NCBI GenBank assembly: GCA_965219015.1
Contig: CBDCNH010000011.1
Location: 682,001 to 746,000, forward strand
DNA from: CBDCNH01 sp965219015
GTDB taxonomy: Bacteria; Pseudomonadota; Alphaproteobacteria; Rhodobacterales; Rhodobacteraceae
DNA length: 64,000 bases
Reading direction: 5' to 3'
Each line of letters begins with the position of its first letter. The first letter of the stretch is position 1. The notes under the pieces were generated by a model. The model saw only the letters and a program-made list of their open reading frames with translations, ran no database searches and was not told the DNA's origin. Shown one piece after another: positions 18,232 through 27,575 of the stretch. The position numbers and the translations under genes are program-made.

Positions 18232-18240
18232 GCGCGGCCT

Positions 18241-19533
<1,293 letters not shown>

Positions 19534-19779
19534 CACGTCCTCCCATCGCTCCGGGGCTTGCTATAGCGCCGCGGCGGGCGGGCGGATACCGCGAAAGGCG
19601 GTGGACCAGGGGCACCACGGGGCATCGGTCGCACACCGCGTCCGTCCGGCCACGAGCGCGGGCTCGTGCTCGCCCACGACCCCGCGCCCGAAGGCAGGCG
19701 GTCCGGGCCGCACGGCTTTCGTCTTGCGGGCCAGGGGGGCGGGCCCTAGATACGGGCCCGACCCCCAAGCGGACCTGCC

Positions 19780-20202
19780 ATGGAAAACGTCGTCCTCGTC
19801 GTGCACCTCATCCTCGCGCTGCTCCTCGTCGGCGTCGTGCTCCTGCAGCGCTCCGAAGGCGGCGGGCTGGGGCTCGGCGGGGGCGGCGGCGGTGGCGGCG
19901 TGATGACCGGGCGACAGGCGGCGACGGCGCTCGCCAAGCTCACCTGGCTCTTTGCCGCAGGCTTCATCGCGACCTCGATCGGGCTCACCGTCGTCGCGGC
20001 GAGGAACTCGGCCGGGCAGTCCGTCGTCGACCGGATCGCGGCGCCCGACACCTCGATCCCGCTGCAGCCGAAGACGCCCGCGGCGCCGGAGGGCGACCTC
20101 CTGCCGCCGCGACCGGCCGACCAGCCGCTGGCACCCCCGCGCGCGACTGACCCTCGCGCGACTGACCCTCGCGCGATTGCGCGCGGTCCCGGAACAGGCT
20201 AA
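19780..20202 (+). CDS. secG: Protein-export membrane protein SecG
   Basis: SecG is the small SecYEG subunit. The 140-residue protein has two membrane helices (about residues 3-23 and 58-78) joined by the signature LLQRSEGGGLGLGGGGGGGG loop. The C-terminal tail is proline-rich and longer than in E. coli, as is usual in alphaproteobacteria, and ends in a duplicated RATDP unit from a DNA repeat at 20141-20178. It precedes pyrG, a conserved arrangement in this group. Confidence 0.92.
   Translation: MENVVLVVHLILALLLVGVVLLQRSEGGGLGLGGGGGGGGVMTGRQAATALAKLTWLFAAGFIATSIGLTVVAARNSAGQSVVDRIAAPDTSIPLQPKTPAAPEGDLLPPRPADQPLAPPRATDPRATDPRAIARGPGTG
20141..20178 (+). repeat. 15-bp tandem repeat in the secG tail
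   Basis: Two perfect GCGCGACTGACCCTC units (20141-20155, 20156-20170) and the start of a third. They encode the repeated RATDP tail residues. Confidence 0.85.
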
Positions 20203-20279
20203 GGCCTCGGTCCCGTGATGCCATGACCGGGGCTGCCCCGGACGGCGTTTTGCTCGAGCACACGGGGGGCCGGCACCGC

Positions 20280-21923
20280 ATGGCGCGCTACATCTTCATC
20301 ACCGGCGGCGTGGTCTCCTCGCTCGGCAAGGGCCTCGCGTCGGCGGCGCTCGGCGCGCTTCTGCAGGCGCGCGGCTTTTCGGTGCGGCTCCGCAAGCTCG
20401 ACCCCTACCTCAACGTCGATCCGGGCACGATGTCGCCCTTCGAGCACGGCGAGGTCTTCGTCACCGACGACGGCGCCGAGACCGACCTCGACCTCGGGCA
20501 CTACGAGCGCTTCACCGGTGTCGCGGCGCGCAGGACCGACAGCGTGTCCTCCGGGCGCATCTACTCCAACGTCCTCGAGAAGGAGCGCCGCGGCGACTAC
20601 CTCGGCAAGACCATCCAGGTGATCCCGCACGTGACCAACGAGATCCGCGACTTCCTCGCGATCGGCGAGGCCGAGGTCGACTTCATGCTCTGCGAGATCG
20701 GCGGCACCGTCGGCGACATCGAGGGCCTGCCGTTCTTCGAGGCGATCCGGCAGTTCGCGCAGGCCCGGCCGCGCGGGCAGTGCATCTTCATGCACCTCAC
20801 GCTCCTGCCCTACATCGCCTCGGCGGGCGAGCTGAAGACGAAGCCGACGCAGCACTCGGTCAAGGAGCTGCGCGCCATCGGCATCGCGCCCGACGTGCTG
20901 GTGTGCCGCTCGGAGCATCCGATCCCCGCCAAGGAGCGCGAGAAGATCGCGCTCTTCTGCAACGTGCGGGCGGAGGCGGTGATCGCGGCACCGGACCTCT
21001 CGACGATCTACGAGGCGCCCCTCGCCTACCACCGCGAGGGGCTCGACCAGGCCGTGCTCGACGCGTTCCGCATCAGCCCCGCGCCGCGGCCCGACCTCGC
21101 GCGCTGGACCGACGTCATGGACCGGCTCGAGAACGCCGAGGGGCTCGTGCGCGTCGCCATCGTCGGCAAGTACACGCAGCTCGGCGACGCCTACAAGTCG
21201 ATCGCCGAGGCGCTGACCCATGCCGGGATGGCGAACCGCGTGCGCGTCGAGGCGGAATGGATCGACGCCGAGATCTTCGAGCGCGAGGATCCCGCGCCCT
21301 ACCTCGAGGGCTTCCATGCGATCCTCGTCCCGGGCGGCTTCGGCGAGCGCGGCACCGAGGGCAAGATCCGCGCCGCCGAGTTCGCGCGGACGCGGAAGGT
21401 GCCCTATCTCGGCATCTGCCTCGGGATGCAGATGGCGGTGATCGAGGCGGCGCGGAACCTCGCGGGCGTGGCCGACGCGGGCTCCGAGGAGTTCGACATG
21501 GAGGGGCCCGCGAAGCGCTTCACGCCCGTGGTCTACCACCTCAAGGAATGGGTGCAGGGCAACCACCGCGTCGAGCGCCGCCCGGACGACGCCAAGGGCG
21601 GCACGATGCGGCTCGGCGCCTACACCGCCTGCCTCGCCGCGGGGAGCCGCGCCGCCGCGATCTACGGCGCGCCCGCCATCGAGGAGCGGCACCGGCACCG
21701 CTACGAGGTCGACGTGCGCTACCGCGACCGGCTCGAGGAATGCGGCATGGTGTTCTCCGGGATGAGCCCGGACGGGCGGCTGCCGGAGATCGTCGAGGCG
21801 CGCGACCATCCCTGGTTCATCGGCGTGCAGTTCCACCCCGAGCTGAAGTCGAAGCCCTTTGCGCCGCACCCGCTCTTCGCCGACTTCATCAGGGCGGCGG
21901 TCGAGGTGGAGCGGCTGGTGTGA
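20280..21923 (+). CDS. pyrG: CTP synthase
   Basis: PyrG aminates UTP to CTP using glutamine. The 547 residues comprise the synthetase domain (GGVVSSLGKG at residues 9-18) and the C-terminal glutaminase domain with nucleophile Cys380 in LGICLGMQMAV and HPELKSKP. The ATG at 20280 gives MARYIFITGG, the normal family start; an in-frame ATG at 20223 would add 19 unlikely residues. The phzF-like gene overlaps by the four bases GTGA. Confidence 0.97.
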   Translation: MARYIFITGGVVSSLGKGLASAALGALLQARGFSVRLRKLDPYLNVDPGTMSPFEHGEVFVTDDGAETDLDLGHYERFTGVAARRTDSVSSGRIYSNVLEKERRGDYLGKTIQVIPHVTNEIRDFLAIGEAEVDFMLCEIGGTVGDIEGLPFFEAIRQFAQARPRGQCIFMHLTLLPYIASAGELKTKPTQHSVKELRAIGIAPDVLVCRSEHPIPAKEREKIALFCNVRAEAVIAAPDLSTIYEAPLAYHREGLDQAVLDAFRISPAPRPDLARWTDVMDRLENAEGLVRVAIVGKYTQLGDAYKSIAEALTHAGMANRVRVEAEWIDAEIFEREDPAPYLEGFHAILVPGGFGERGTEGKIRAAEFARTRKVPYLGICLGMQMAVIEAARNLAGVADAGSEEFDMEGPAKRFTPVVYHLKEWVQGNHRVERRPDDAKGGTMRLGAYTACLAAGSRAAAIYGAPAIEERHRHRYEVDVRYRDRLEECGMVFSGMSPDGRLPEIVEARDHPWFIGVQFHPELKSKPFAPHPLFADFIRAAVEVERLV

Positions 21924-22810
21924 GCACGCTCGCCTACCACGTCCTCGACGTCTTCACCGACCGGCGCTTCGCAGGCAACCCGCTCGCCGTGGTGCTCGAC
22001 GCCGACGGGCTCTCGGACGCCGCGATGCAGGCCGTCACGCGGGAGTTCAACCTGTCGGAGACGATCTTCGTCTGCCGCCCCTCGGACCCGAGGCACGCGG
22101 CGGCGGTGCGGATCTTCACGCCGGGGGGCGAGCTGCCCTTCGCGGGGCATCCCACGATCGGCTGCGCGGTGCTGCTGGCGGGCGCCGCGGACCGCCTGAT
22201 GCTCGAGACCCGCGCGGGCGACGTGGCCGTGACGGTCATGCGCGGGGACGGCGCCGCACGGGCCGAGTTCACAGCACCGGTGCTGCCGCGGCGGCTCGGG
22301 CCGTGCCCGGAGCCCGCGGCGGCGGCGGGGGCGCTCGGGCTCGATGCCAACGACGTGGCCGAGGTCGCGGGCGTCTGGGCGGGGGGCCCCGGCTTCCTCT
22401 ACGTCCGGCTCGCCACGCTCGCGGCGCTGGCCCGTGCCGCCCCCATGCGACCCCGCCTGGTCGCGCGCGATGGCGGGCACCGGCACGGCCAGCGTCTATC
22501 TCTACGTGCTCGGCGCGGAGGGCACGTGCTCGGCGCGGAGGGCATCCGCGCACGGATGTTCGCGCCCGGCATGGGTCTCCACGAGGATCCGGCGACGGGC
22601 TCCGCGGCGGCGATCCTCGCCGGGCCGCTCCACGCGGCCGGGCTCTGTGCGGCGGAAGTGACGCGCTTCGCGATCGCGCAGGGGATCGAGATGGGCCGCC
22701 CGAGCGCGCTCGGACTGACGGTCGAGACGGCGCAGGGCGCCATCGCCGCGGTCCGCGTGGCGGGCGCCGCCGTGCCGGTCGCCGAAGGCCGCATCCGGCT
22801 GCCCGACTGA
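21920..22810 (+). CDS. PhzF-family isomerase with a compensated frameshift
   Basis: A 296-residue member of the PhzF family (diaminopimelate-epimerase fold, isomerases). Typical blocks are YHVLDVFTDRRFAGNPLAVV, the active-site glutamate in EFNLSETIFV, and PGMGLHEDPATGSAAA. Between about 22440 and 22523 the frame is wrong. Reading one base over gives CDPAWSRAMAGTGTASVYLY, which is what the family has there. A one-base excess in the C run at 22440-22444 and a 20-bp tandem duplication at 22504-22543 add up to 21 bases, so the overall frame stays open. About 27 residues are therefore scrambled. Substrate unknown. Confidence 0.8.
   Translation: MSTLAYHVLDVFTDRRFAGNPLAVVLDADGLSDAAMQAVTREFNLSETIFVCRPSDPRHAAAVRIFTPGGELPFAGHPTIGCAVLLAGAADRLMLETRAGDVAVTVMRGDGAARAEFTAPVLPRRLGPCPEPAAAAGALGLDANDVAEVAGVWAGGPGFLYVRLATLAALARAAPMRPRLVARDGGHRHGQRLSLRARRGGHVLGAEGIRARMFAPGMGLHEDPATGSAAAILAGPLHAAGLCAAEVTRFAIAQGIEMGRPSALGLTVETAQGAIAAVRVAGAAVPVAEGRIRLPD
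22504..22543 (+). repeat. 20-bp tandem duplication in the phzF-like gene
   Basis: ACGTGCTCGGCGCGGAGGGC occurs twice back to back (22504-22523, 22524-22543). Together with a one-base insertion upstream it restores the reading frame. Confidence 0.9.
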
Positions 22811-22870
22811 CCTCGGAACCCGACTGACCTCGGAACCCGGCTGACCTCGGAACCCGGCTGACCTCAGAAG
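22807..22870. repeat. 17-bp tandem repeats across the phzF stop and mipA end
   Basis: Three units of CTGACCTCGGAACCCGG (the first ending GA) and a partial fourth run from the phzF stop codon to the last codons of the convergent mipA-like gene. Each unit carries a TGA. No function is apparent. Confidence 0.88.
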
Positions 22871-23685
22871 TTGAGGTTGATCCGCCGCGTGATGCCGATG
22901 CGCGCGCCGTACTGGTCGCGGTCGCCCTGCTCGACGATCGGGCTGTCGGCGGCATCGCCGGTGAGGCGGTCCCAGGTCACGGCGCCCTCGATGCCCCATT
23001 TGTCGGTGAAGTCGTAATGCGCGCCCGCCTCAAGGCCGGCGCTGACGAGCCCGCCCGAGGGGTCGTAGGCGGGAAGCCCGCTCGCGACCGACTCCGTGCC
23101 CGACACGCCGAAATAGGTCTGGGCGTACCGGTCGGTCCCGAAGAGCACGCGCGGGCCGAGCGACAGGCGCAGGTTCTCGGTGGGGTGGACCACGCCGTCG
23201 GCGCCAAGCTCGGCCACGAAGGTGTTGTGCCCGATGGCGCCGTAGCGCAGGTCGGCGAAGGCTTCGACGTTGCGCGCCGTGTAGCCGATGCCGCCGCCGA
23301 TCTCGAGCGAGGTGTCCACCTTGCCGAGACCGGTCAGCTCGGGACTGTCGTCGGCATCGCGCTTCGGGATGTACCGGAACGACCCGCGCAGCGCGAGCCC
23401 GTAGCGCGGATTGCCGCGTTCGTAGGTTCCGATCTCCCGTCCGAAGAGCCGCAGGTAATGCAGCTGGAAGCCGAAATCCGGTGCCGCCGTCGAGGAGCTC
23501 GAGCCGAAGTAATCGGGCGTCACCGCGACGCCGCCGCGGAGGGTGAAGACGAGGCGCGGCTTCGGCGTGACGGGCACGACGGCCAGCGACGGCTCGACGG
23601 CCGGCGCCTCGAGATTGCCGGCCCGTGCGGCCCCCGCGCCCACCAGGGTCGCGGCGGCAAGGGCGAGGGCGGCGAGCGCTTTCAT
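22864..23685 (-). CDS. MipA/OmpV-family outer membrane protein
   Basis: A 273-residue protein with a Sec signal peptide (about residues 1-22, ending ARAG) and a beta-barrel pattern of alternating hydrophobic strands. The visible family features are RGGVAVTPDYFGSSSS near the start and a C-terminal ITRRINLNF with terminal phenylalanine for BAM recognition. Family members are outer-membrane scaffolds or porin-like barrels of uncertain role. GGAG precedes the ATG. It is convergent with the phzF-like gene. Confidence 0.84.
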   Translation of the reverse strand: MKALAALALAAATLVGAGAARAGNLEAPAVEPSLAVVPVTPKPRLVFTLRGGVAVTPDYFGSSSSTAAPDFGFQLHYLRLFGREIGTYERGNPRYGLALRGSFRYIPKRDADDSPELTGLGKVDTSLEIGGGIGYTARNVEAFADLRYGAIGHNTFVAELGADGVVHPTENLRLSLGPRVLFGTDRYAQTYFGVSGTESVASGLPAYDPSGGLVSAGLEAGAHYDFTDKWGIEGAVTWDRLTGDAADSPIVEQGDRDQYGARIGITRRINLNF

Positions 23686-23780
23686 CTCAGGTCTCCGAAC
23701 GGTGCTCCGATGCTCGTGGCACAGTGCGCGGCACGGCGCAAGGTTCCCGCTCCGCGCGCGCGTCCGTTGTCGCGGAAGTG

Positions 23781-23809
23781 TTGGCTTGTGGCACACTCTG
23801 GCCTATCTC
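23781..23809 (+). promoter_or_regulatory. Candidate promoter of the terB-like gene (leaderless)
   Basis: TTGGCT (23781-23786) and TATCTC (23804-23809) are exactly 17 bases apart. Transcription would begin at about the ATG at 23816, and no Shine-Dalgarno sequence is present, so a leaderless mRNA is suggested. Confidence 0.4.
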
Positions 23810-23815
23810 TGCATC

Positions 23816-24259
23816 ATGTTCGCCGATCTGATCCGCCGTCTGACCGAGCCCGCGCCCGAGCCCTTCGACGCCACCGACGCCCGCCTCGCGCTCGCGGCGC
23901 TTCTCGTCCGCATCGCGCGGGCCGACGGGGACTACGCCGCGACCGAGGCGGCGCGGATCGATCGCATCCTCGCGCAGCGCTACGACGTCACGGCCGCCGA
24001 GGCGGCGGACATCCGGCATTCCGCCGAAGCCCTCGAGGCGGGCGCGCCCGACACCGTGCGCTTCACCCGCGCGATCAAGGACGCGGTGCCCTACGAGGAC
24101 CGCGAGGGCGTGCTCGAGGCGATGTGGGACGTGGTGCTCGCGGACGGCCGCCGCGACGTGGGCGAGGACACGCTGATGCGGCTCGTGGCAAACCTCCTCG
24201 GCGTCGCCGACCGTGACAGCGCGCTCGTCCGCCAGCGCGTCGAGGCGCGCGGGGCGTGA
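23816..24259 (+). CDS. TerB-family protein
   Basis: A 147-residue all-helical protein of the TerB superfamily. It has the two acidic-site halves LLVRIARADGDYAATEAARI and MWDVVLADGRRDVGEDTLMR, the D-G-D/D-G-R patterns that bind metal in relatives. TerB proteins are linked to tellurite resistance and stress-signalling complexes; the lone bacterial form has no settled role. There is no ribosome site before the ATG. The next gene starts inside its stop (GTGA overlap), so the two are coupled. Confidence 0.8.
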   Translation: MFADLIRRLTEPAPEPFDATDARLALAALLVRIARADGDYAATEAARIDRILAQRYDVTAAEAADIRHSAEALEAGAPDTVRFTRAIKDAVPYEDREGVLEAMWDVVLADGRRDVGEDTLMRLVANLLGVADRDSALVRQRVEARGA

Positions 24260-24993
24260 TCGCGTCGCTGCCGATGTACGACCGCCCGGAGACGGCGGCG
24301 GCGCACGACGCGCTCTGGGCAGGCATCCGCGATGCGCTGCGCGACGCGGGCATCGAAGCGCCGGAGACGCTTGATCGCGAGGTCGGCATCACCGCGTCCT
24401 GGGAGCGGCCGGACCTCCTTCTCGGCCAGACCTGCGGGCTGCCGTACCGCGCCTATCTGCATGACCGCGTGACGCTCGTGGGCGCCTTCGACTACGGCCT
24501 GCCCGAGACGCCGCCGGGCTGGTACCGCAGCGTGTTCGTCGCGCGCAGGGACGACCCGCGCGCCGCGCCCGAAGCCTTCGCCGACGCGCGCTTCGCCTAC
24601 AACGAGGCGATGTCGCAATCGGGCTGGGGGTCGGCGCAGGCCTGGATGGCATCGCGAGGGCTGGCGTTCGCCGCGCGGACCCCGACCGGAGGGCACCGCC
24701 TGAGCGCCGCCGCCGTCGCCGAGGGACGCGCCGACATCGCCGCCATCGACGCCAATTCGTGGCGCGCGATCGAGGCGCACGACGGTCTGGGCGGCCGGCT
24801 GCGCGCCATCGGCACGACCGACGCAACGCCCGGCCTGCCGCTCATCACCGCCGACGCGCGCCGCGTCGGCCCGCTGCGCGCGGCACTTCACCGGGCCGCG
24901 GCGACGCGCGCGGCGGCCAGCCTCGGCATCGTCGCGTTCGCCCCGATGACGCCCGAGACCTATCTCGCGGTGCCGCTGCCGCCTTCGCCCTAG
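24256..24993 (+). CDS. PhnD-like phosphate/phosphonate binding-fold protein
   Basis: A 245-residue protein with the periplasmic-binding fold of PhnD-type proteins. Visible features are IASLPMYDRPE at the start, LLLGQTCGLPY, FAYNEAMSQSGW, and DIAAIDANSW in the second lobe. It lacks a signal peptide and has no ABC permease or ATPase beside it, so it may act in the cytoplasm or as a sensor-type protein. The GTG start overlaps the terB-like stop by four bases. A palindrome follows at 25019-25034. Confidence 0.75.
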   Translation: MIASLPMYDRPETAAAHDALWAGIRDALRDAGIEAPETLDREVGITASWERPDLLLGQTCGLPYRAYLHDRVTLVGAFDYGLPETPPGWYRSVFVARRDDPRAAPEAFADARFAYNEAMSQSGWGSAQAWMASRGLAFAARTPTGGHRLSAAAVAEGRADIAAIDANSWRAIEAHDGLGGRLRAIGTTDATPGLPLITADARRVGPLRAALHRAAATRAAASLGIVAFAPMTPETYLAVPLPPSP

Positions 24994-25018
24994 GCGCCGG
25001 AGCGCGCGTCTGCCCATT

Positions 25019-25034
25019 CGGCAGGCGCCTGCCG
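25019..25034. promoter_or_regulatory. 16-bp perfect palindrome upstream of the amine operon
   Basis: CGGCAGGCGCCTGCCG is fully self-complementary. It lies 26 bases past the preceding stop and about 85 bases before the GTG of the ABC ATPase gene. It may be an operator for the operon or a terminator-type stem for the upstream pair. Confidence 0.45.
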
Positions 25035-25119
25035 CCGCGTCCCTCGCGTACAAGGTTGCTTTCCTGCCCGATACCGGCCCTAGTGCCCGTCAGACCGCCT
25101 GCGAGGACCGCCCGAGACC

Positions 25120-25899
25120 GTGAGCCAGACGCCGCCGCCCGTCATCGAGATCCGCGACCTCCACAAGAGCTACGGCACGCTCGAGGTGCTCAAGGGCGTC
25201 GACATCCGGGCGCCGCGCGGGCACGTGGTGTCGCTGATCGGCTCCTCGGGCTCGGGCAAGTCCACGCTCCTGCGCTGCGCCAACCTCCTCGAGGACAGCC
25301 AGCAGGGTGACGTGCTCTTCGAGGACGAGCCCGTGCGCTGGCGCGGCCACGGCCTTGGCCGGCATCCGGCCGACCGTGCCCAGGTCATCCGCATCCGCAC
25401 CAACCTCGCGATGGTGTTCCAGCAGTTCAATCTCTGGTCGCACATGACGGTGCTCGCCAACGTCATGGAGGCGCCGCTGACGGTCTTGAAGCAGGACCGC
25501 GCCGAGGTCGAGGCGCGCGCGCGGATGCTCCTCGACAAGGTGGGCATCGGCGAGAAGGCCGACGCCTGGCCCGCGATGCTCTCGGGCGGCCAGCAGCAGC
25601 GCGCCGCCATCGCACGGGCGCTCGCGATGGAGCCGAAGGCGCTCCTCTTCGACGAGCCCACGTCGGCGCTCGATCCCGAGCTCGAGCAGGAGGTCATCCG
25701 CGTCATCAAGGCGCTCGCCGACGAAGGGCGCACGATGCTCCTCGTCACCCACGACATGCGCCTCGCGGCCGACGTGTCCGACCACGTGGTGTTCCTGCAC
25801 CGCGGCCGGATCGCGGAGGAAGGCCCGCCCGCGCGGCTTTTCGCAGCGCCCGAGACCGAGCGGCTGCGCGGCTTCCTCAGCGCCGGCGTCGCCGCATGA
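25120..25899 (+). CDS. Polar amino acid/polyamine-type ABC importer ATPase
   Basis: A 259-residue ATPase of the HisP/OccP family. The P-loop is GSSGSGKST (about residues 43-51), the signature LSGGQQQR, Walker B LLFDEPTSALD and switch histidine in LLVTHDMRLA. It powers uptake with the two permeases and binding protein downstream. The GTG start follows an unremarkable 126-base gap. It is the first gene of an eight-gene unit that continues into gamma-glutamylation enzymes, so the cargo is probably an amine or basic amino acid. Confidence 0.9.
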   Translation: MSQTPPPVIEIRDLHKSYGTLEVLKGVDIRAPRGHVVSLIGSSGSGKSTLLRCANLLEDSQQGDVLFEDEPVRWRGHGLGRHPADRAQVIRIRTNLAMVFQQFNLWSHMTVLANVMEAPLTVLKQDRAEVEARARMLLDKVGIGEKADAWPAMLSGGQQQRAAIARALAMEPKALLFDEPTSALDPELEQEVIRVIKALADEGRTMLLVTHDMRLAADVSDHVVFLHRGRIAEEGPPARLFAAPETERLRGFLSAGVAA

Positions 25900-25927
25900 C
25901 CCACGACCACATCAAGGGGGAACCTGA

Positions 25928-26653
25928 ATGCTGAAACTGACCCTGGCGGCCGCCGCGCTCGCCGTCTCCGTATCGGGCGCGTTCGCGCAGCAGACGGTGC
26001 GGATGGGCACCGAGGGCGCCTACCCGCCCTACAACTTCATCAACGACGCAGGCGAGGTCGACGGCTTCGAGCGCGAACTCGGCGACGAGCTCTGCGCCCG
26101 CGCGAGCCTCACCTGCACCTGGGTGCAGAACGAGTGGGACTCGATCATCCCGAACCTCGCGTCCGGCAACTACGACACCATCATGGCCGGCATGTCGATC
26201 ACCGACGAGCGCAAGAAGGTCATCGACTTCACGCAGAACTACTTCCCGCCGGCGGCCTCGGCCTATGTCGCCGTCTCGCCCGACGTGGACGTGACGAAGG
26301 GCGTCGTCTCGGCGCAGACCTCGACGATCCAGGCGAGCCACGTCGCGGAATCGGGCGCCACGCTGATGGAGTTCGCGACCGCCGACGAGACCATCGCCGC
26401 GGTCCGCAACGGCGAGGCCGACGCGGTGTTCGCCGACAAGGACTTCCTCGCGCCGATCGTATCGGAATCGGGCGGCAAGCTCGTGTTCGTCGGCGAGGAC
26501 ATCCAGCTCGGCGGCGGCATCGGCATGGGGCTTCGGCAGTCGGACACCGAGATGAAGGCCAAGTTCGACGACGCGATCACCGCGATGAAGGCCGACGGCA
26601 CGCTGAACACGCTCATCAAGAAGTGGTTCGGCGACGACGCGCAGACGTTCTGA
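25928..26653 (+). CDS. ABC importer substrate-binding protein (family 3)
   Basis: A 241-residue periplasmic protein with a signal peptide (about residues 1-20, ending GAFA). The family 3 start VRMGTEGAYPPYNFINDAGE and the DTIMAGMSITDERKKVIDF block are clear. Such proteins bind basic or polar amino acids and opines. AAGGGGG lies just before the ATG. A stable hairpin directly after the gene (26661-26683) is typical where more binding protein than permease is needed. Confidence 0.9.
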   Translation: MLKLTLAAAALAVSVSGAFAQQTVRMGTEGAYPPYNFINDAGEVDGFERELGDELCARASLTCTWVQNEWDSIIPNLASGNYDTIMAGMSITDERKKVIDFTQNYFPPAASAYVAVSPDVDVTKGVVSAQTSTIQASHVAESGATLMEFATADETIAAVRNGEADAVFADKDFLAPIVSESGGKLVFVGEDIQLGGGIGMGLRQSDTEMKAKFDDAITAMKADGTLNTLIKKWFGDDAQTF

Positions 26654-26660
26654 TGGCGCG

Positions 26661-26683
26661 CGGGGCCGGTGACGCCGGCCCCG
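26661..26683 (+). terminator. Hairpin between binding-protein and permease genes
   Basis: A perfect 9-bp stem CGGGGCCGG / CCGGCCCCG with loop TGACG, without a T run. It probably shields the upstream mRNA from 3' decay or attenuates read-through inside the operon, and is not expected to be a full stop. Confidence 0.65.
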
Positions 26684-26696
26684 TCCGCACCGCGGC

Positions 26697-27575
26697 ATGA
26701 CCTGCGCCGATCCCGCCTCGCTCGACGGCCTCGCCTGGCTCTTGTGCTACCTCGGCACCGGCAAGCACCTGCTGTTCTACGGCTCGTTCCTGACGGTGCT
26801 CGCGCTCCTCGCGATCACCGCGCCGGTGGCGCTCCTCTTCGGCTTCGGGGGCGCCGTCGCGGCGCGGTCGCGGTTCCTGCCGCTGCGGCTCCTCGGGCTC
26901 GGTTACACGGGCATGGTGCGCGGCATCCCCGACATCGCGTTCTTCCTTTTCGTGCCCATCGCCCTCGACCAGGGGCTCGAATGGACGCGGCACCAGATCC
27001 TCTGCCCGGACTGGACCGCGCCGATCCGCCAGAACGGCGAGTTCGCCGTGTGCCCCGCGGCGAAGCTGCCGCTCGCCGCGAGCCCGCCCTGGGTCTTCGA
27101 CCTCTACGGCTTCGCCATCGCGGTGGTGGCGTTCTCCATCGTGTTCGGCGCCTTCGCGGCCAACGTGCTCGGCGGCGCGATGCGGGCGGTGCCGAAGGCG
27201 CAGGTCGAGACCGCGCAGGCCTACGGGATGACGCCGCGGCAGGCGTTCCGGCGCATCCTCGTGCCGCAGATGTGGGTGTTCGCGCTGCCGGGGCTGTCGA
27301 ACCTGTGGATGATCCTCATCAAGGCGACGCCGCTCCTCTTCCTCCTCGGCATCCAGGACATCGTGTTCTGGGCGCGCGATCTCGGCGGCTCCAAGACCTC
27401 CGCCTTCGCCTATCCGCACCCGGACTGGCGCGTCTACTACTTCGGCGCCCTCCTCGTGTTCTACCTCGCGATGACGCGTGCGAGCGAGGCGGTGCTGGTG
27501 CGGCTGACCCGCAGGCTCACGCGCGGCCAGGCGACACTCGGCGGCGACGCCGACCGGAGGGCCGCCGCAGCATGA
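26697..27575 (+). CDS. ABC importer permease, HisM/HisQ family (first)
   Basis: A 292-residue inner-membrane permease of the polar amino acid family. Hydrophobic segments begin at about residue 23. The EAA-like loop reads AVPKAQVETAQAYGMTPRQA, and PLLFLLGIQDIVFWARDLG follows. It is longer than usual because of a periplasmic insert between the first helices that holds two cysteines (about residues 103 and 118). It overlaps the next permease by four bases. Confidence 0.9.
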   Translation: MTCADPASLDGLAWLLCYLGTGKHLLFYGSFLTVLALLAITAPVALLFGFGGAVAARSRFLPLRLLGLGYTGMVRGIPDIAFFLFVPIALDQGLEWTRHQILCPDWTAPIRQNGEFAVCPAAKLPLAASPPWVFDLYGFAIAVVAFSIVFGAFAANVLGGAMRAVPKAQVETAQAYGMTPRQAFRRILVPQMWVFALPGLSNLWMILIKATPLLFLLGIQDIVFWARDLGGSKTSAFAYPHPDWRVYYFGALLVFYLAMTRASEAVLVRLTRRLTRGQATLGGDADRRAAAA

